A stretch of 8,882 nucleotides of DNA from Chloroflexota bacterium (lineage in GTDB: Bacteria; Chloroflexota; Anaerolineae; Aggregatilineales; Phototrophicaceae), in NCBI GenBank assembly GCA_023430545.1, contig JAEZAF010000114.1, positions 1 to 8,882 of the forward strand. Reading direction: 5' to 3'. Each line of letters starts with the position of its first letter. The first letter of the stretch is position 1. The position numbers were made by a program, and so were the translations under genes. Shown one piece after another: positions 1-5,749 of this stretch. The notes below the pieces were generated by a model that saw only the letters and a list, made by a program, of their open reading frames with translations, made no database searches and was not told the origin of the DNA.

Positions 1-3
1 ACG

Positions 4-19
4 GCGCAACCTATTGCGC
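4..19 (-). terminator. Short hairpin downstream of the mutase gene
   Basis: GCGCAA and TTGCGC form a perfect 6-bp stem with a 4-base loop (CCTA), about 18 bases past the stop codon of the minus-strand mutase gene. It is placed where a terminator would be. No T-tract can be seen because the window ends three bases beyond the stem, so intrinsic termination cannot be confirmed. Confidence 0.3.
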
Positions 20-36
20 AGGGCTAGGGTCAGACT

Positions 37-1479
37 TTAATGCCCTGTACTCGTCGTCGGCGCTTCCTGACTGTAACTGTCGATCAGGCTGACAAAGCGT
101 GACTGGTCGATCTCGGGATGATGATCCAGCAGATCCTTGAACCGGCGCATATACTCGACGATCTGTTCGCGGGTATAAGCCTCAAACCGCAGCGTGATGG
201 CCGGCTGGGTATTGCTGGCACGCACCAGCCCCCATCCATTCGGGAACAGCGCCCGTGCGCCGTCCACGGTGATCACTTCGAAGTCCTGCGCCAGTGCCTG
301 ATGGATCTCTTCGATGATCTCGAACTTCAGGTTGTCCGGCGTGGACAGGATGATCTCCGGTGTCGCGACCAGCTTGGGTACATCCTGGAACAGTTCCGAG
401 ATCGTCTTACCGGAGTTCGCGATGATTTCCAGTGTCTTGAGCGCGACCAGCGGGGCATCATCGAAGCCGTAGTAATTCTCACCGATGAACAGGTGACCGC
501 TGACCTCACCGCCCAGCAGTGAGCCGATCTCGTTCATCTTCTGCTTCATCAGGCTGTGGCCGGATTTCCACATCACCGGTTCGCCGCCGTTCTGCTTGAT
601 GTAATCACTCAGCGCCTGTGATGCCTTCACATCGAAGACAATCGGCGTGCCCGGATGCCGTGACAGCAGGTCCTTCGCCAGCAGTGCCAGCAGACGGTCC
701 GCCGCGATATGGTGACCGTGATTGTCGATGAACCCGCATCGGTCGGAGTCGCCATCAAAGGCCAGCCCCAGATCCGCCCCGATCTCGACCACCTTCGCTT
801 CGAGGTCCTTGGTCATTTCGGGATCTTCCGGGTTCGGCAGATGGTTCGGGTACGTCCCGTCGGACTCGCAGTACAGGCAGGTGACCTTCACGCCGAGCCG
901 TTCCAGCACCGGCGGGAAGAAGGTCCCGCTCAGGCCGTTTCCAGCATCCAGCACGACGTTCAGCGGTTTGCTGATCGTCACCATATTGCCAATCGTCTCC
1001 ATATGACGATTGATCGTCTCAAAATCCTTGTCCATCACACCATTGCCAGTCGCGAACTCACCCGACTGGATGATCTTCAACAGGTCGAGGATCTGATCGC
1101 CGGCCAGCGCCAGCTTGCCATAGGCCATCTTGATCCCGTTATAGCGGGTGTCCAGGTGGCTTCCGGTGATCATCACACCGCCGCCCTTTTCGCCGTAGCT
1201 GGCGGATGCAAAATAGGTGGTCGGGGTCATCACATAGCCGATGTCGGTCACATGCATGCCGGTGGAGGCCACCCCCTCCATCATCGCTTCTTTAAGCCCG
1301 GGTGATGAGGGCCGGTTATCGCAGCCCACAAACATCCGGTCAGTACCAAATTCACGCGGCAGATAGGTCCCCAGTGCCTTACCTACAGCCCGCGCCAGAT
1401 CTGGAGAAAGCTGGGGGTTCTCTCCACTGACCGTACCGCGAATATCATATTTACGGAAAACGGATGTATCGAAGTTCAT
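37..1479 (-). CDS. manB: Phosphomannomutase/phosphoglucomutase (alpha-D-phosphohexomutase family)
   Basis: 480 residues, close to the usual 450-480 of the bacterial PMM/PGM family. These cytosolic enzymes interconvert hexose 6-phosphate and hexose 1-phosphate, feeding GDP-mannose and other sugar nucleotides for surface polysaccharide. The four family landmarks are present in order: the phosphoserine loop (Ser107 in ITGSHLD, residues 104-110), the Mg-binding loop DGDSDR (242-247), the sugar-binding loop GGEVSGH (323-329), and the C-terminal phosphate-binding loop RASNTQP (420-426). The N-terminus (FRKYDIRGTV, 8-17) is also typical. The start is supported by an AAGGGAG ribosome site 8 bases upstream. 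The phosphoserine loop is unusual: the common form is TASHNP, while here Ala is Gly and Asn-Pro is Leu-Asp, though Ser and His are kept. Substrate preference (mannose or glucose) cannot be read from the sequence. It stands alone and diverges from the small receiver-like gene. Confidence 0.93.
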   Translation of the reverse strand: MNFDTSVFRKYDIRGTVSGENPQLSPDLARAVGKALGTYLPREFGTDRMFVGCDNRPSSPGLKEAMMEGVASTGMHVTDIGYVMTPTTYFASASYGEKGGGVMITGSHLDTRYNGIKMAYGKLALAGDQILDLLKIIQSGEFATGNGVMDKDFETINRHMETIGNMVTISKPLNVVLDAGNGLSGTFFPPVLERLGVKVTCLYCESDGTYPNHLPNPEDPEMTKDLEAKVVEIGADLGLAFDGDSDRCGFIDNHGHHIAADRLLALLAKDLLSRHPGTPIVFDVKASQALSDYIKQNGGEPVMWKSGHSLMKQKMNEIGSLLGGEVSGHLFIGENYYGFDDAPLVALKTLEIIANSGKTISELFQDVPKLVATPEIILSTPDNLKFEIIEEIHQALAQDFEVITVDGARALFPNGWGLVRASNTQPAITLRFEAYTREQIVEYMRRFKDLLDHHPEIDQSRFVSLIDSYSQEAPTTSTGH

Positions 1480-1487
1480 CTGTTTTG

Positions 1488-1494
1488 CTCCCTT
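1488..1494 (-). promoter_or_regulatory. Ribosome binding site of the mutase gene
   Basis: AAGGGAG on the minus strand, 8 bases before the ATG at 1479. This is a strong Shine-Dalgarno match and fixes the start of the mutase. Confidence 0.75.
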
Positions 1495-1521
1495 ATCCTT
1501 ATAAAATCCCTGCTTGTCACT

Positions 1522-1527
1522 ATTGTA
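1522..1527 (-). promoter_or_regulatory. Candidate -10 element for the mutase gene
   Basis: The minus strand reads TACAAT (5 of 6 to TATAAT) about 42 bases before the start codon, which would give a short leader containing the ribosome site. No good -35 box lies 16-18 bases further upstream, so this is only a candidate. Confidence 0.3.
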
Positions 1528-1686
1528 GCGTGCAGAGGTGTGTGCCCGATAAATATTCTGTGGTACATGTCGTCATTTTACTCGATCGCGATCCGAAGTC
1601 ACCGCCGCCTGGGAGAGAACCCACCGTCGCAAATCAGCGCTAAAGCGGTATGCTTGTTCTGGTTTCGCCTGTACCGAGCGGTTTTC

Positions 1687-1748
1687 TGCTCAGGCCGTTT
1701 TGCTCAGGCTGCTTTGCTTCAGTTGCTTTGCTTCAGTTACTTTGCTTC
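1687..1748 (+). repeat. 14-nt imperfect tandem repeat upstream of the receiver-like gene
   Basis: Four consecutive 14-base units run from 1687 to 1742: TGCTCAGGCCGTTT, TGCTCAGGCTGCTT, TGCTTCAGTTGCTT and TGCTTCAGTTACTT, followed by a partial fifth (TGCTTC). The unit length is not a multiple of three and neighbouring units differ by a few substitutions, as expected for old slipped duplications in non-coding DNA. It ends 22 bases before the chosen start of the receiver-like gene, so it lies in its promoter or leader. The rest of the 1480-1770 gap shows no convincing gene. Confidence 0.8.
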
Positions 1749-1770
1749 CGATACCCAGGTTATTCAGAAA

Positions 1771-2148
1771 ATGCGTGTGCTGTTGATCGACGAGCGACAA
1801 TCCCCCTTTTCCACTCATCTTGCGCGTGCCATTCGTTATCAGAATGTTCGCCAACAGATGTGGTGGGTCCAGCGCAGTGCGGACGTCACCTCGCTCTCTC
1901 CTGAAGTGCTGGAATTCCCCCCCGATCTGATTATCGTCGTCAATGATGAGACAGAACCAGCCCTGAGGCGCATCCTGACCGCCTTACAGGAAAATACCCG
2001 AACCATCTCCAGGCCGGTGCTGGTCGTGAACGCATGCCCTCTCTCCGACGAACTGCTGAGCGACTTCAGCGTTCAGATCAAGGCCACCTTCGTGACTCCC
2101 TTCTCTATCGAAGAATTCCTGACGACGCTTCAGCAGTTCACCAGCTAG
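1771..2148 (+). CDS. Degenerate receiver-like (pseudo-receiver) protein
   Basis: 125 residues, the length of a single CheY-like receiver domain and nothing else. It opens with MRVLLIDER, matching the first strand and acidic pair (Asp7-Glu8). PDLIIVV (51-57) matches the third strand, but where a receiver has its phospho-accepting Asp there is Val57 (followed by Asn58, Asp59). PVLVVNA (82-88) fits the fourth strand with Asn in place of Thr/Ser. TPFSIEEFLTTLQQF (109-123) fits the usual KPF segment, with Thr109 replacing the conserved Lys. If it is a receiver it cannot be phosphorylated in the normal way and would work by binding. The frame stays open back to 1540, but that extension is encoded by the 14-nt repeat and is Leu/Cys/Phe-rich without a recognisable fold, so ATG 1771 is preferred. 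The ribosome site is weak. It lies 346 bases ahead of a receiver-kinase gene in the same direction, a likely functional neighbour. Confidence 0.65.
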   Translation: MRVLLIDERQSPFSTHLARAIRYQNVRQQMWWVQRSADVTSLSPEVLEFPPDLIIVVNDETEPALRRILTALQENTRTISRPVLVVNACPLSDELLSDFSVQIKATFVTPFSIEEFLTTLQQFTS

Positions 2149-2304
2149 TCTTATCATTTACGAACAGTGGCTTCCCCGGCCATGGTGCGGTATACGCGTC
2201 CCCGTCTCTCGTTTTCAGTGACACAATCTGCCCTGTGTGCTGTTACCCTGATTCCTGTACGTCTGTCCACTTAAGTAAAAATAAGATTAGATAGGTAAAA
2301 AACC

Positions 2305-2333
2305 TTGAAAGATCAATGCTTACGGATCGTAAT
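2305..2333 (+). promoter_or_regulatory. Candidate promoter of the receiver-kinase gene
   Basis: TTGAAA (2305-2310, 5 of 6 to the -35 consensus), a 17-base spacer, then CGTAAT (2328-2333, 4 of 6 to the -10 consensus), within the most AT-rich part of the gap. Transcription would begin near 2340, leaving a leader of about 155 bases that carries two hairpins. Confidence 0.35.
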
Positions 2334-2349
2334 ATCAAGTAAGATGAAA

Positions 2350-2380
2350 ACAGGCATCTCCTTCGGGGTGACAAAACTGT
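2350..2380 (+). other. Hairpin 1 in the receiver-kinase leader
   Basis: An outer ACAG/CTGT stem encloses an inner CATCTC/GGGGTG stem (with two G-U pairs) around a CTTC loop, and ACAAAA bulges on the 3' side. It would sit close to the 5' end of the proposed transcript. It matches no riboswitch class that I recognise. Confidence 0.3.
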
Positions 2381-2402
2381 AACAAACCAAAAACGCACAG
2401 CA

Positions 2403-2429
2403 GGTGTATATGGGATTTCCCATCTCACC
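2403..2429 (+). promoter_or_regulatory. Hairpin 2 or operator-like dyad in the receiver-kinase leader
   Basis: A perfect ATGGGA-TT-TCCCAT dyad (2410-2423) is flanked by an additional GGTG (2403-2406) and CACC (2426-2429) pairing, giving about 10 bp in total. It ends 65 bases before the start codon. It could be an RNA hairpin in the leader or a binding site for a dimeric regulator; the sequence does not distinguish these. Confidence 0.35.
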
Positions 2430-2482
2430 CGGTTGTCGATCAGGATATCTCTTTCGTACAGCGTCTCAACAATGAAGGCTCC

Positions 2483-2488
2483 AAAGGA
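2483..2488 (+). promoter_or_regulatory. Ribosome binding site of the receiver-kinase gene
   Basis: AAAGGA sits 6 bases before ATG 2495 and supports that start, which also gives the receiver domain its normal first strand. Confidence 0.6.
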
Positions 2489-2494
2489 CCAGGC

Positions 2495-3598
2495 ATGCAG
2501 AAAATTCTCGTCATCGAAGACAGCTCCACAACACGTCACCTTATCATCCAAAGCCTCGCGGATGAATACGAGGTTATTGAGGCACATGACGGCCTGAGTG
2601 GCACCGAAATCGCGCAGGAAACACTGCCAGATCTGATCATCTGTGATATCAGCATGCCCAACCGCGACGGGTTTGGCGTACTGGATGTCCTTCAGGAAGA
2701 CGAACGCACCTCTTCAATTCCGTTTATCTTCCTGACCGCCTTCGCGGATCAAAGCACTATGCGGCGCGGGATGAATCTGGGCGCGGATGACTTCCTGTCC
2801 AAGCCGTTTACGATTCAGGAACTCAAGACCGCTGTACGCACCCGCCTCTTCAAGAAAGAACTCAGAGAACACAGTTTCAAACGTGAACTTGAACAGCTTC
2901 GCAACAATATCACCAGCTCGCTGCCCCATGAACTGCGCACCGCCATTATGGTGATCGAGGGCTACGCTCAGTTGATGATTGAAAGCCCGGATCACGAGCG
3001 TTCAAAAGACCATGTGGCGATGCTGGATATGATCAGCCAGTATGCCATGCGGCTCAACCAGCTTTCAGAGCGCTTCCTGTGGTACACGCGCAGCCATACC
3101 ATGAGCTACGAAGAAATCACCTTTGAGCCGACAGTGGCCTGTGACGAACTTATCATGACCACAGCTCAGGCAATCGCCGCCCGTTACCATCGTCAGGATG
3201 ATCTTCAGCTCACACTCGAAGGTCAGGGGACGAAGATGACCGAGGAGTCCTTCTCCTGTACGATCAACGAGCTGATTGACAACGCCTTCAAGTTCTCTAC
3301 TCCTGGCACGCCTGTGACCATTTACACCTCAACCCAGAACGGACATTATCTGTTTACCGTGGTTGATCACGGGCGCGGGATGGAAAAGCACCAGATCAAG
3401 CTGATCGGCGGCTTTATGCAGTTCGACCGCAAGATCCACGAACAGCAGGGCACCGGCCTCGGACTGGCAACCGCCAAAAAGCTGACCGAAATCGCTGGCG
3501 GAGTCTTCAATATCAAGAGCATTCCGGGCAAAGGGACCGCGGTCTCGCTCCAGCTTCCCGGACACAGCGAACCCGCCCTGATGTCAGCAGCCCGCTAG
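2495..3598 (+). CDS. Response regulator receiver fused to a histidine kinase
   Basis: 367 residues, soluble, with no membrane segment or sensor domain. Residues 1-120 are a complete CheY-like receiver: acidic pair Glu8-Asp9, phospho-acceptor Asp51 (IICDIS), Thr81 (FLTAF) and Lys103 (SKPF). After a charged helix (about 118-137), residues 138-200 form a HisKA dimerisation helix with the phospho-accepting His145 in LPHELRT. Residues 210-355 are the HATPase domain: N box NELIDNAFKFS (258-268), G1 box DHGRGM (291-296) and G2 box GTGLGL (319-324). All key residues are present, so both halves should be active. This reversed order (receiver first, kinase second) is known in Chloroflexota, cyanobacteria and others; such proteins take input from another kinase through the receiver and adjust their own kinase activity. 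The partner and output are not encoded here, unless the receiver-like protein just upstream takes part. It converges on the beta-helix gene. Confidence 0.93.
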   Translation: MQKILVIEDSSTTRHLIIQSLADEYEVIEAHDGLSGTEIAQETLPDLIICDISMPNRDGFGVLDVLQEDERTSSIPFIFLTAFADQSTMRRGMNLGADDFLSKPFTIQELKTAVRTRLFKKELREHSFKRELEQLRNNITSSLPHELRTAIMVIEGYAQLMIESPDHERSKDHVAMLDMISQYAMRLNQLSERFLWYTRSHTMSYEEITFEPTVACDELIMTTAQAIAARYHRQDDLQLTLEGQGTKMTEESFSCTINELIDNAFKFSTPGTPVTIYTSTQNGHYLFTVVDHGRGMEKHQIKLIGGFMQFDRKIHEQQGTGLGLATAKKLTEIAGGVFNIKSIPGKGTAVSLQLPGHSEPALMSAAR

Positions 3599-3608
3599 CG
3601 CATTTCAC

Positions 3609-3692
3609 GTACTAAACCTCATCCCCCGGCCCCTTCGCCATGCAAAATCTGTTTCCGGGAAAGGGGATTGAGGATTGAGGTTTAGAAAGTAC
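3609..3692. repeat. Long imperfect inverted repeat between convergent genes
   Basis: CTAAACCTCA (3612-3621) pairs perfectly with TGAGGTTTAG (3676-3685), and CCCCTT (3630-3635) with AAGGGG (3661-3666); GTACT at 3609 also pairs with AGTAC ending at 3692. The loop is about 25 bases. The right arm holds a small direct duplication, GATTGAG twice. The left arm (CCTCATCCCCCGGCCCC) resembles a palindromic element common between genes in Chloroflexota. It lies 10 bases after the kinase stop and 25 bases from the end of the opposing gene, so it could end transcription in both directions, but neither arm is followed by a T-tract. Confidence 0.6.
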
Positions 3693-3717
3693 ATACAGCC
3701 TCTGTCCACCACACTGG

Positions 3718-5529
3718 TTACGGCAGAGGCAGCAGCTCATCCCGTGAAATCAGCATCGTCTTGATCAGGCTCATATCGTCCACATAAGTCTTCCCGCTCA
3801 GGCTGTTATGGCCGACCAGCACCTTGATCTTCTGGACATTCGGACTGCGGACGACATAGGTCCCGCGATATTCGGTATAGGCACTGGTCTGCACCAGCAC
3901 CAGTTGGATCTTCCCCTTCGGCGTGCTGTCTGCATAACGCACCACGACCTTGATCTTCCCCGCGGTGGTCGGGTTGATCGCCTTGACATAGGCGCGGAAG
4001 ATAAGCTGATCCCCGTTGAAGAAAGTCACCTGTGTCGGAATCACCTTCTGCACCAGCTTGGTATTCTCGTTACTGCTTCCCTTAAACAGGAAGGCGCACT
4101 GCCCACTGCGTGAAAACACCTTACCCTTTTCCGGCTTATTGCATTTGACCTTATCACCGTTGTCGTACTTGACCTTCCAGCCCTCGTTTTCCGGTCGGCC
4201 CTGTGCCTTAGCCTCGAAACCGCCGTTCACCAGCAGTTCGACAAAAGGAATGCCCGTAGGCGTGATCGTCGGTGGCAGCGTGGGCGGTGCGGGTGTGTTG
4301 GTCACGGTCGGTGGACGCGGCGTACCCGTCACCGTGGGTGGAGCAGTTGTCGCCGTATACGTCGGTGTAATCGTCGCGGTTGGTGTAATCGTTGGCGTCG
4401 GCGTAGGGTTCAGCACAAGCTCATAGGCGCCGCTGTCGCAGCCGCCGTCCTGTGGACGCTCCGACCAGCGCTGATCACGAGGAACCGCTGCGCCGTTGGT
4501 GAAAAACGGATTCGACCCTGTGCTCAGAAAGGTACAGTTCGTCCCGCGATTGAAAGCCGAGCTGCCGGGTGAAATCGGAAAGTACACCGGACTGCCGACC
4601 GGCGTACCGAGCAGCGGATTGCCCGTGCTGGCTGGTGTAATACCCGTACAACCAGCACCCACGACGATATTCCCGCCCTCATCGGTGATCGTCCCGACGC
4701 AGTGCGGACCATCGATCGCGTTGATCAGAATGCTGTTACGCAGGCGGATCACACCGGCGTTTTCCGCCCCCAGTGTGCTGGCGTCAGCCGCCGTGTTATT
4801 GCCGTTGAAGGTCACATGCGTGATATTGGCGAGCGCATTCGGACCGAAGACGCGTATGGCACCGCCCAACTGACCGGTATTGCCGGTAAAGGTACTGTTG
4901 GCGATATTCAGCGTGGCGTTCTCACGCACATAGATTGCACCGCCGCGTTCGGTCGCGTGGTTGTTCACGAACGACGACGCCAGTACATTGGCGATACCAC
5001 CTTCAGTGATAAAGATCGCGCCGCCTGAGCGTGTCCTGACGCCGTTATTAACGAAAGTCGAATTAAGGATATTGAGTACGCCCTGATTGAGGATCGCACC
5101 GCCATCAACGGTGTCAAAGCCGTTAGAGATCACCACGCCGCGCAGCGTCAATTCTCCTGACGGATACAGCCGGAACAACCGCACCGTGCCGCCCCCGCTC
5201 AGGGTGATACGCCCTTCGCCGACAAGCGTCGCAGATGGCCCACCCGCACCGAATTCCTTGGTCGTCGTCAGCGTGATGGTGTGCATCCCCGGTCCACAGT
5301 TGAAATGGATCACACCACCAACCGCCAGCGCTGCATTTAACGCGGCTTCAGTACAGCTCTGCGGGGTGCCATTACCGACAACGGCATCACGGCTGGAGGA
5401 CAGGTTTACAGGCAGCGGAAGCGTCCCATCCTCCTGTGCAGTATAAGGCTGGGCGATGAGATTCAGGGCTGCCATCATCGAAAATAAGACGATGAGAAAA
5501 AGGATCGATTTCAGATGGCGGTATAACAT
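3718..5529 (-). CDS. Secreted right-handed beta-helix protein with Pro/Thr linker and C-terminal binding module
   Basis: 603 residues. A signal peptide covers about residues 1-27 (basic start, hydrophobic core ILFLIVLFSMMAALNLIA), so the protein is exported. Residues 40-370 look like a right-handed beta-helix of the polymorphic outer membrane protein / choice-of-anchor Q type. It has four GGAI...(S/T)xF..N repeats at 143, 169, 196 and 222, then the GGN...GNP...PGSSAFNRG segment and the closing CDSGAYE (364-370), which is typical of that group. Residues 374-427 are a Pro/Thr-rich linker. Residues 432-590 (LLVNGGFEA to YVDDMSL) look like a jelly-roll carbohydrate-binding-type domain. No LPXTG, second membrane helix or other anchor is visible, so it is probably secreted or held by binding to the surface. 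No catalytic residues can be assigned; an adhesin or glycan-binding role is an inference. The ribosome site is weak. It diverges from the next gene across 220 AT-richer bases in which no convincing promoter was found. Confidence 0.85.
   Translation of the reverse strand: MLYRHLKSILFLIVLFSMMAALNLIAQPYTAQEDGTLPLPVNLSSSRDAVVGNGTPQSCTEAALNAALAVGGVIHFNCGPGMHTITLTTTKEFGAGGPSATLVGEGRITLSGGGTVRLFRLYPSGELTLRGVVISNGFDTVDGGAILNQGVLNILNSTFVNNGVRTRSGGAIFITEGGIANVLASSFVNNHATERGGAIYVRENATLNIANSTFTGNTGQLGGAIRVFGPNALANITHVTFNGNNTAADASTLGAENAGVIRLRNSILINAIDGPHCVGTITDEGGNIVVGAGCTGITPASTGNPLLGTPVGSPVYFPISPGSSAFNRGTNCTFLSTGSNPFFTNGAAVPRDQRWSERPQDGGCDSGAYELVLNPTPTPTITPTATITPTYTATTAPPTVTGTPRPPTVTNTPAPPTLPPTITPTGIPFVELLVNGGFEAKAQGRPENEGWKVKYDNGDKVKCNKPEKGKVFSRSGQCAFLFKGSSNENTKLVQKVIPTQVTFFNGDQLIFRAYVKAINPTTAGKIKVVVRYADSTPKGKIQLVLVQTSAYTEYRGTYVVRSPNVQKIKVLVGHNSLSGKTYVDDMSLIKTMLISRDELLPLP
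4249..4410 (-). repeat. Pro/Thr-rich linker repeat within the beta-helix gene
   Basis: About 54 codons (residues 374-427) are almost all Pro, Thr and small residues, beginning NPTPTPTITPT and with repeated PPTVT/TPxPPT units. This is a flexible, possibly glycosylated spacer between the helix and the C-terminal module, and is a common hallmark of Chloroflexota secreted proteins. Confidence 0.8.
4795..5103 (-). repeat. Four beta-helix coil repeats within the gene
   Basis: Residues 143-245 hold four repeats with a period of 26-27 residues. Each begins GGAI and ends in a (S/T)xF..N motif (STFVNN, SSFVNN, STFTGN, VTFNGN). This is the polymorphic outer membrane protein repeat pattern, each unit forming a beta-helix turn. 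Confidence 0.8.
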
Positions 5530-5749
5530 ACGTTCACTTGTTTCTTAATGATTTTTGGTTTCATCTTAGCCAATCTTGACGGTATTCGGGTGATTTGTCA
5601 TCAGAATCTGACGAATTTTTACCAACTTCGGAAGGTTTATCTACCGTTTGATTCACCGTATTCCGGGCGATCTTACAGGTTCAAAGCGCAATGTGGCCGC
5701 ACAATAGAAGGACAGGTATTCGTATTAACTGATCCGGATTACGTCGCAC

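Larger units (their letters stand above)
2149..2494 (+). other. 346-base non-coding gap with promoter and leader structures
   Basis: No protein gene is supported here. The gap has an AT-rich stretch at about 2275-2345 with a candidate promoter, then two hairpins (2350-2380 and 2403-2429) before the start of the receiver-kinase. No clear terminator for the upstream gene was found; a 4-bp TGGC/GCCA stem about 20 bases past its stop is too short to count. Confidence 0.5.

Noticed and set aside
709..1305. 198-residue open frame antisense to the mutase
   Set aside because: It lies wholly inside a well-supported gene on the other strand and has no recognisable domain or ribosome site.
1687..1748. 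CRISPR-like array
   Set aside because: The 14-base units are directly adjacent with no spacers and no cas genes are nearby.
1540..1770. In-frame 5' extension of the receiver-like protein to 202 residues
   Set aside because: The extension is encoded largely by the 14-nt tandem repeat, is of odd Leu/Cys/Phe-rich composition, and the receiver-like fold begins exactly at Met 1771.
2385..2450. Possible cyclic-di-GMP (GEMM) riboswitch suggested by ACGCACAG near 2391
   Set aside because: The rest of the class signature, including the GGTAGCGGGGTTACC-like arm, is absent, so the match is chance.
2243..2587. 114-residue minus-strand open frame in the gap before the receiver-kinase
   Set aside because: It overlaps the start of the receiver-kinase in antisense, and its composition (Phe, Leu and Arg clusters) reflects the AT-rich promoter area.
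3609..3692. Textbook intrinsic terminator for the kinase gene
   Set aside because: The stem is long and imperfect with a 25-base loop and no T-tract follows on either strand, so it is listed as a repeat instead.
4016..4426. 136-residue Val/Gly-rich plus-strand frame
   Set aside because: It is the complement of the Pro/Thr linker codons; the apparent hydrophobic stretch is an artefact of that repeat.
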